From NCBI GenBank assembly GCA_020057985.1, contig JAGVEU010000142.1, forward strand, positions 1 to 9,050: DNA of 9,050 bases. The letters are read 5' to 3'. This DNA is from Calditrichota bacterium. GTDB lineage: Bacteria; Electryoneota; RPQS01. This document shows positions 5,291 to 9,050 of the stretch, one piece after another. A program made the position numbers and the translations under genes. The notes under the pieces are model-generated. The model searched no databases and was not told the origin of the DNA. It saw only the letters and a list, made by a program, of their open reading frames with translations. Numbering within the stretch: position 1 is the stretch's first letter; every line of letters starts with the position of its first letter.

Positions 5291-6325
5291 CTACTCTTCC
5301 CACTCCGCAAGAAAGATGTTCGTCTCGTTGGGTTTCTTGATTTCGCCGCGATTGGAAGCGAAGATCAAATACTTGCCGTCGTAAGACCACATGGGAAAGC
5401 CCTCAAACACGGGCGAGGTCGTAATCCGTTCGAGTCCGCTGCCATCAGGGCGAATGCGAAAGAGATCGAAATTGGGCATACCTTTCTTCACCGAGTCCGC
5501 AAAGTTAGTAGTGAAGATCAGCCACTTGCCGTCGGGACTCATGTACGGACAGAAACTCGCGGCGCCTAATTCGGTCACTTGCCGTTGATGGCCGCCCTCG
5601 CGATCCATCACCCATAATTCAAGGCGAACCGGAGACACCACTTTGTTATCCCAAAGGAACTGCCACTTGGTAAGTTCTGCCGGATTGCGCGGATGAAATG
5701 CGCGATAGACAATGAGTTTTCCATCGGGCGAAAAAAACGGCCCGCCGTCGTAACCCACGGTGTGAGTCAGCCGCTTTGGATTCGAGCCATCAATATTCAT
5801 CTTATAGAGTTCAAGATCGCCGTCACGACCTGATGTAAACACGACTTCCTTTCCGTCGGGACTGACTGCTGCTTCTGCATCATAGCCGGGAGTATTGGTC
5901 AAGCGGGTCAATTTGGATCCGTCCGTTTTTGCCTTGTAAATCTCGAAATCGAATAATCCCCAGACATAGCCAAGTGTACGATCCGGTTTCGTTGGGCATT
6001 CGGGAGCCTGATCGTGAGTGGAGCAATAGATGAATTCGTCTTTTCCGGGGACAAAGAAGGAGCAGGTCGTTGCCCCTTTGCCGGTGCTCACAAGGTGCTT
6101 GTTGCTGCCGTCGGGATTCATGATGAAAATCTGATCGCATTGAAACGAATCCCGTGTGGCCTGATACACAACCAACTTACCATCGGTGGAAAAATAGGCT
6201 TCGGCATTATCGCCGCCGAAAGTGATTTGGCGAACGTTCTTAAGGTGAGTCTCGCCTTCGTACCACACCGGTTCATTGGCAAGCAGAGTAAACGGAAAGA
6301 GGAGAATTAGAAATAGAATGGTCAT
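5291..6325 (-). CDS. Exported TolB-like PD40 beta-propeller protein
   Basis: This 344-residue protein has a hydrophobic N-terminus MTILFLILLFPFTLLA followed by NEPVW, consistent with a Sec signal peptide cleaved near residue 16, although the n-region lacks Lys or Arg. The rest is a WD40-like PD40 propeller. The S-x-D-G-K turns recur at ~46-50 (STDGK), 155-159, 199-203, 263-267 and 314-318 (SYDGK), each followed by a hydrophobic strand such as LIVY or LIFAS. NIDGSNPKRLT and RPDGSGLERIT are the matching inter-blade strands. The family covers TolB and many periplasmic proteins thought to bind partners or peptides; this one is shorter than TolB and lacks its N-terminal domain, so I do not call it tolB. 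The ATG has AAAGGA with a 4-nt spacer, overlapping the pip stop codon, so the two genes are likely one operon. It may work with the nearby peptidases, but that is inference. Confidence 0.85.
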   Translation of the reverse strand: MTILFLILLFPFTLLANEPVWYEGETHLKNVRQITFGGDNAEAYFSTDGKLVVYQATRDSFQCDQIFIMNPDGSNKHLVSTGKGATTCSFFVPGKDEFIYCSTHDQAPECPTKPDRTLGYVWGLFDFEIYKAKTDGSKLTRLTNTPGYDAEAAVSPDGKEVVFTSGRDGDLELYKMNIDGSNPKRLTHTVGYDGGPFFSPDGKLIVYRAFHPRNPAELTKWQFLWDNKVVSPVRLELWVMDREGGHQRQVTELGAASFCPYMSPDGKWLIFTTNFADSVKKGMPNFDLFRIRPDGSGLERITTSPVFEGFPMWSYDGKYLIFASNRGEIKKPNETNIFLAEWEE

Positions 6326-6333
6326 GGTGTCCT

Positions 6334-7287
6334 TTAGAGAGTTTTATAGTCTTCAGTTGCGCGAACTAATTCAGTGGTTATACCTTCATCGAGCGGCGAA
6401 TGACTGCCCAATTGCACGAGTTTCAACTCGGATTTGGGCAGCGCCTTATGGAGATCCCACGCGGAGATTGCCGGACAGATCACATCGAACCGGCCTTGCA
6501 CAATCCGGCACGGAATGTCAGCGATCTTTGCGGCGTTCTCAAGCACGAAATTGTCTGTTTCAAGAAAGAATTTGTGAAACGTGAAATGGCACTCAATCCG
6601 CCCCACGGAGAGCGCTTTATGGGCATCGTTGAAGTCAGCAATCGCCTTGGGGTCAGGCACGAGGTTCATGGCGGCAAACTCCCACTTGCTCCACGCCATT
6701 GCGGCCTTTAATCGCAAGGCTTCATCCGTTCCGGTCATGCGCTTGTAGTAGGCGGCGACCATATCTCCGCGCTCCGATTGAGGTATCAAGGACTGATAGG
6801 CTTCCCATTGATCGGGGTAGATGCACGACATGCCGGATTTGTAAATCCAGTCATTCTCAAAAGCCCTTCCGAGAAAGATACCTCGGATGATAATCCCTTT
6901 TACGGATTGCGGATAACGAATGGCATAACACAGCGCAAGCAAGCTGCCCCAACTACCGCCGAACAGAATCCAGCGATCTATTCCGAGGTGACGCTTGAGT
7001 TTCTCAATATCTTCGACAATATCCCATGTAGTATTCTCGCGCAATTCTGCATGGGGAGTGCTTCGTCCCGCGCCGCGCTGATCAAGCAGAATTACCCTGT
7101 AAACTTTGGGATCAAAAAACCTGCGATAATCGGGAATAATTCCCACACCCGGCCCGCCATGCAGAAAAAGTGCGGGTACTCCCGAAGGATTGCCGACCTC
7201 CTCATAGAACAGTTCGTGTAGATCAGATACGCTCAGCCGCCCTGTGCGGTATGGCTCGATCTCAGAATACAAATGAAATGTGCTCAT
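6334..7287 (-). CDS. pip: Proline iminopeptidase (alpha/beta hydrolase, peptidase family S33)
   Basis: This 317-residue alpha/beta hydrolase removes N-terminal proline from peptides. The oxyanion block LFLHGGPGVG lies at ~40-49, LLDQRGAGRS at ~67-76, and the nucleophile elbow GGSWGS at 110-115 with Ser112. The other triad members fit as Asp268 in QGRFDVICP and His296 in LGSHSPLDEG. HGGPG, DQRGxGRS and GGSWGS together are characteristic of Pip rather than of general esterases, and the length matches that family. No signal peptide is seen, so it should be cytosolic. I start it at the ATG at 7287-7285 (MSTFHLYSEIEPY); an in-frame GTG at 7311 would add eight residues encoded partly by the GC palindrome and is unlikely. 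There is no strong Shine-Dalgarno motif. The PD40 gene follows after 8 nt. Confidence 0.92.
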   Translation of the reverse strand: MSTFHLYSEIEPYRTGRLSVSDLHELFYEEVGNPSGVPALFLHGGPGVGIIPDYRRFFDPKVYRVILLDQRGAGRSTPHAELRENTTWDIVEDIEKLKRHLGIDRWILFGGSWGSLLALCYAIRYPQSVKGIIIRGIFLGRAFENDWIYKSGMSCIYPDQWEAYQSLIPQSERGDMVAAYYKRMTGTDEALRLKAAMAWSKWEFAAMNLVPDPKAIADFNDAHKALSVGRIECHFTFHKFFLETDNFVLENAAKIADIPCRIVQGRFDVICPAISAWDLHKALPKSELKLVQLGSHSPLDEGITTELVRATEDYKTL

Positions 7288-7377
7288 GGTTTGTTCAATG
7301 GAAGAGCGCACGGCCGTGCGGCGCTACCATCTTCATTTGGAATCTGGGATTTGGAGTTTTCTTTTTTCATCCTTTAC
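7288..7377 (-). repeat. Intergenic repeat-like spacer with 14-bp GC palindrome
   Basis: The 90-nt spacer between the M28 stop and pip contains the perfect palindrome CGCACGGCCGTGCG at 7307-7320, extended by near-symmetric AGCGC/GCGCT flanks. Next to it, on the minus strand, lies an A-rich stretch (CTCCAAATCCCAGATTCC) made of related short units. No T-run follows the palindrome, so it is not a standard terminator. The mixture looks like a dispersed intergenic repeat, but a second copy is not present in this window. Confidence 0.45.
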
Positions 7378-9050
7378 TTATTGTTTTTTTGGTGCAATCA
7401 GGACAGCGTGGGCGATTCCTTCCTTGCCTTCTCGGAGGTAATGGACTTCCACGGTATCGCCCGGGGCATAGGTCTTGAGCGCGAAAACGAAATCATAAAT
7501 ATTATTGAGGGTCACTTTGCCCATCTTCACCATCAAGTCTCCCTTTTTCAAACCCGCCGTTGCAGCCGGACCGTTCTCGCGCACTCCGGAGAGCAGCACA
7601 CCAATCAAAGAGTCCGGTTGCGCATAGTCGGGAATCGTTCCCATCGAAGCGCGGAATCTCCCGCCTTGCTGCGGCGGCTCAGTGGACTTGACATAGGTCA
7701 GCGGTTTGCCAAACTTGTCCAATTCGCGCACGACATGATCCGTGAAATTTGTGCATTGCACAAGGCCGGGAAGGTTGATCTTGTCCACATCGTCGCTGGA
7801 CTTATGGTAATCATCATGCGCACCCGTGAAGAGGAACAGAACCGGGATTTCCTCAAGATAGAAGGACATGTGATCGGAAGGGCCGTAGCCATCCCCTTTG
7901 CAGGTGACTTCAAGGCCGATACCCTTGTTGGCATCCTTCACGATTTGGTCAAACTCCGTGGCTGACTTGCAGCCCGAGACGGTGAACCGATTGTCTTTCA
8001 CCCGGCCCACCATATCAAGATTGAGCATCGCGCGCACTTTCTTAATATCGAAGGGAAAATGCTTTACCAAATGACCCGAGCCACCCAGTCCCACTTCTTC
8101 AGCGGTGAAGGTGGCAAATAGAACCGTAGACTTGATCGGGTTTGCCTTAAGTAGTCGAGCGGTTTCGATAACACTGGCGCAGCCGCTCGCATTATCATCG
8201 GCGCCATTATGAATCAGACCGTGTTTTTCCTCCAAACTGCCGCTCTGGCCATAGCCAAGATGGTCGTAATGCGCGCCAATAACGATGACGTTTTCATCTC
8301 CGGGCAGCACGCCACCCACGTTCTCCACTTTCACAGACTCACGCGTCAGATCCGCCGTGATCTTAACCTGACTCGTGTCTATATCCAAGCTGCGCGGCGC
8401 GTTGTTGGTATCAATCGAAAGCTGAAGTTTATCCAACTCGAATTCAGGATAGATTCTCTTGAGCGTTTCGCGGGTGATCCGAATGGCCGGAATCCCGCAA
8501 TCAATATAGGGTTCATCGGCACGCGGCACACGCAACACTTCCTTGTCCTTGCCGGCATAGTGCGGCCCTTCCACCACCAGCATGGCGACGGCTCCCTTGA
8601 GCTTGGCATTGCCTGCCTTGGAGCGCAAACCGCTGTGGGAAGTATAATTCAAACCCTCAAACTTGGAAGTGGAGTCAAACTCGCCCGGTTCGCCGGTCAT
8701 GCATAGGATAATCGCTCCCTCAGCTTTCACATCAGCAAAATCATCGTATTGATACTCCGGAGCAATGATTCCGTAGCCCACAAAGACCACTCGTCCGCTG
8801 ACGGATCCAGCAGCAGAGAAGCCAAGGGGCATAATTCCCGTCGAGGTGTCCAGTTTCTGTTCCTTGAGGGTGAGTGCATTGTTCGGACCGAGGTGGAAAC
8901 CCCAACCCATTTCGAATTCCTGTAGGTAGCTGTCCCCGAAGGCCGGTTTCAGCCCGATGGCCTTGAATTCCCCCGCGATATACTCGGCGGATTGTTGAAG
9001 TCCTTTGGTCCCGATGCCTCGTCCCTCGCGGGCGTCGTCGGCAAGATAGG
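7378..9050 (-). CDS. M28-family zinc aminopeptidase with PA-like insert and C-terminal PDZ domain (5' end beyond the window)
   Basis: The visible 556 residues lack only the N-terminus. The first residues, YLADDAREGRGIGTKG, match the segment that usually follows the signal peptide in this group, so the protein is probably exported. Counting from there, residues ~85-250 form a PA-like insert (AGNAKLKGAVAMLVVEGP). The zinc-peptidase core follows with all expected ligands: His260 in IGAHYDHLGYG, Asp285 in NGADDNASG, Glu317/318 in TAEEVGL, Asp345 in LNLDMVGR and His415 in DDYHKSSDDVD. The C-terminal ~90 residues are a PDZ domain (LLSGVRENGPAATAGLKKGD) ending in APKKQ. The frame is open to the window edge, so the first internal Met (8910) is not the start. 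The enzyme removes N-terminal residues from peptides outside the cytoplasm. It lies 90 nt upstream of pip, which suggests a shared peptide-use role. Confidence 0.95.
   Translation of the reverse strand, partial: YLADDAREGRGIGTKGLQQSAEYIAGEFKAIGLKPAFGDSYLQEFEMGWGFHLGPNNALTLKEQKLDTSTGIMPLGFSAAGSVSGRVVFVGYGIIAPEYQYDDFADVKAEGAIILCMTGEPGEFDSTSKFEGLNYTSHSGLRSKAGNAKLKGAVAMLVVEGPHYAGKDKEVLRVPRADEPYIDCGIPAIRITRETLKRIYPEFELDKLQLSIDTNNAPRSLDIDTSQVKITADLTRESVKVENVGGVLPGDENVIVIGAHYDHLGYGQSGSLEEKHGLIHNGADDNASGCASVIETARLLKANPIKSTVLFATFTAEEVGLGGSGHLVKHFPFDIKKVRAMLNLDMVGRVKDNRFTVSGCKSATEFDQIVKDANKGIGLEVTCKGDGYGPSDHMSFYLEEIPVLFLFTGAHDDYHKSSDDVDKINLPGLVQCTNFTDHVVRELDKFGKPLTYVKSTEPPQQGGRFRASMGTIPDYAQPDSLIGVLLSGVRENGPAATAGLKKGDLMVKMGKVTLNNIYDFVFALKTYAPGDTVEVHYLREGKEGIAHAVLIAPKKQ

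Noticed and set aside
7286..7372. Minus-strand 28-codon ORF MKKENSKSQIPNEDG... ending in an ATGA overlap with pip
   Set aside because: It is encoded by the repeat-like spacer and GC palindrome, AAAGG abuts its ATG with no spacer, and the peptide is low-complexity. It is most likely a spurious reading of a repeat.

Overview
The window is bacterial DNA of roughly 45-58% G+C in the lines I counted. Every gene I can support is on the minus strand, so transcription runs from high to low coordinates. Shine-Dalgarno motifs of the AAAGGA/GAGGAG type are present. The gene mix (secreted M28 peptidase with a PDZ domain, exported PD40/TolB-like beta-propeller, AlgC-type phosphohexomutase) suggests a Gram-negative bacterium, perhaps an FCB-group or candidate-phylum lineage. 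That placement is inference only; no marker gene is present.

Layout in transcription order. (1) 9050-7378: 5'-truncated M28 zinc aminopeptidase with PA-like insert and C-terminal PDZ domain. (2) 7377-7288: a spacer with a 14-bp GC-rich perfect palindrome and A-rich repeat-like sequence. (3) 7287-6334: proline iminopeptidase, followed 8 nt later by (4) 6325-5291: an exported PD40 beta-propeller whose ribosome binding site overlaps the pip stop codon. (5) 5290-5145: a heptanucleotide array next to a candidate promoter, leading into (6) osmC (5144-4716) and (7) a GNAT acetyltransferase (4719-4198) that overlap by 4 nt. (8) 4135-596: an accessory block, detailed below. (9) 418-1: the start of a phosphomannomutase/phosphoglucomutase that runs out of the window.

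The accessory block is the notable part. It has an FRG-domain protein (4135-3248), a 366-nt interval with a small ORF (3119-2883), inverted repeats and a perfect TATAAT, and then a 761-residue protein (2881-596). That protein joins an Mrr-like PD-(D/E)XK nuclease domain to a STAND-type P-loop NTPase resembling nSTAND3, and ends in a very acidic tail. The block is more A+T-rich than most of the surrounding genes. A nuclease-STAND fusion has the logic of Avs-type antiphage sensors: the C-terminal part senses, the NTPase oligomerises, and the nuclease kills or degrades. Paired with an FRG protein, this is a candidate undescribed defence cassette between housekeeping genes. The small ORF ends 1 nt before the TTG start I favour for the STAND gene, so the two may be translationally coupled.

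The remaining genes are ordinary metabolism: peptide breakdown (M28, Pip), hydroperoxide detoxification (OsmC), acetyl transfer, and sugar-phosphate supply for surface polysaccharide. I found no tRNA, rRNA, CRISPR array, integrase or transposase.
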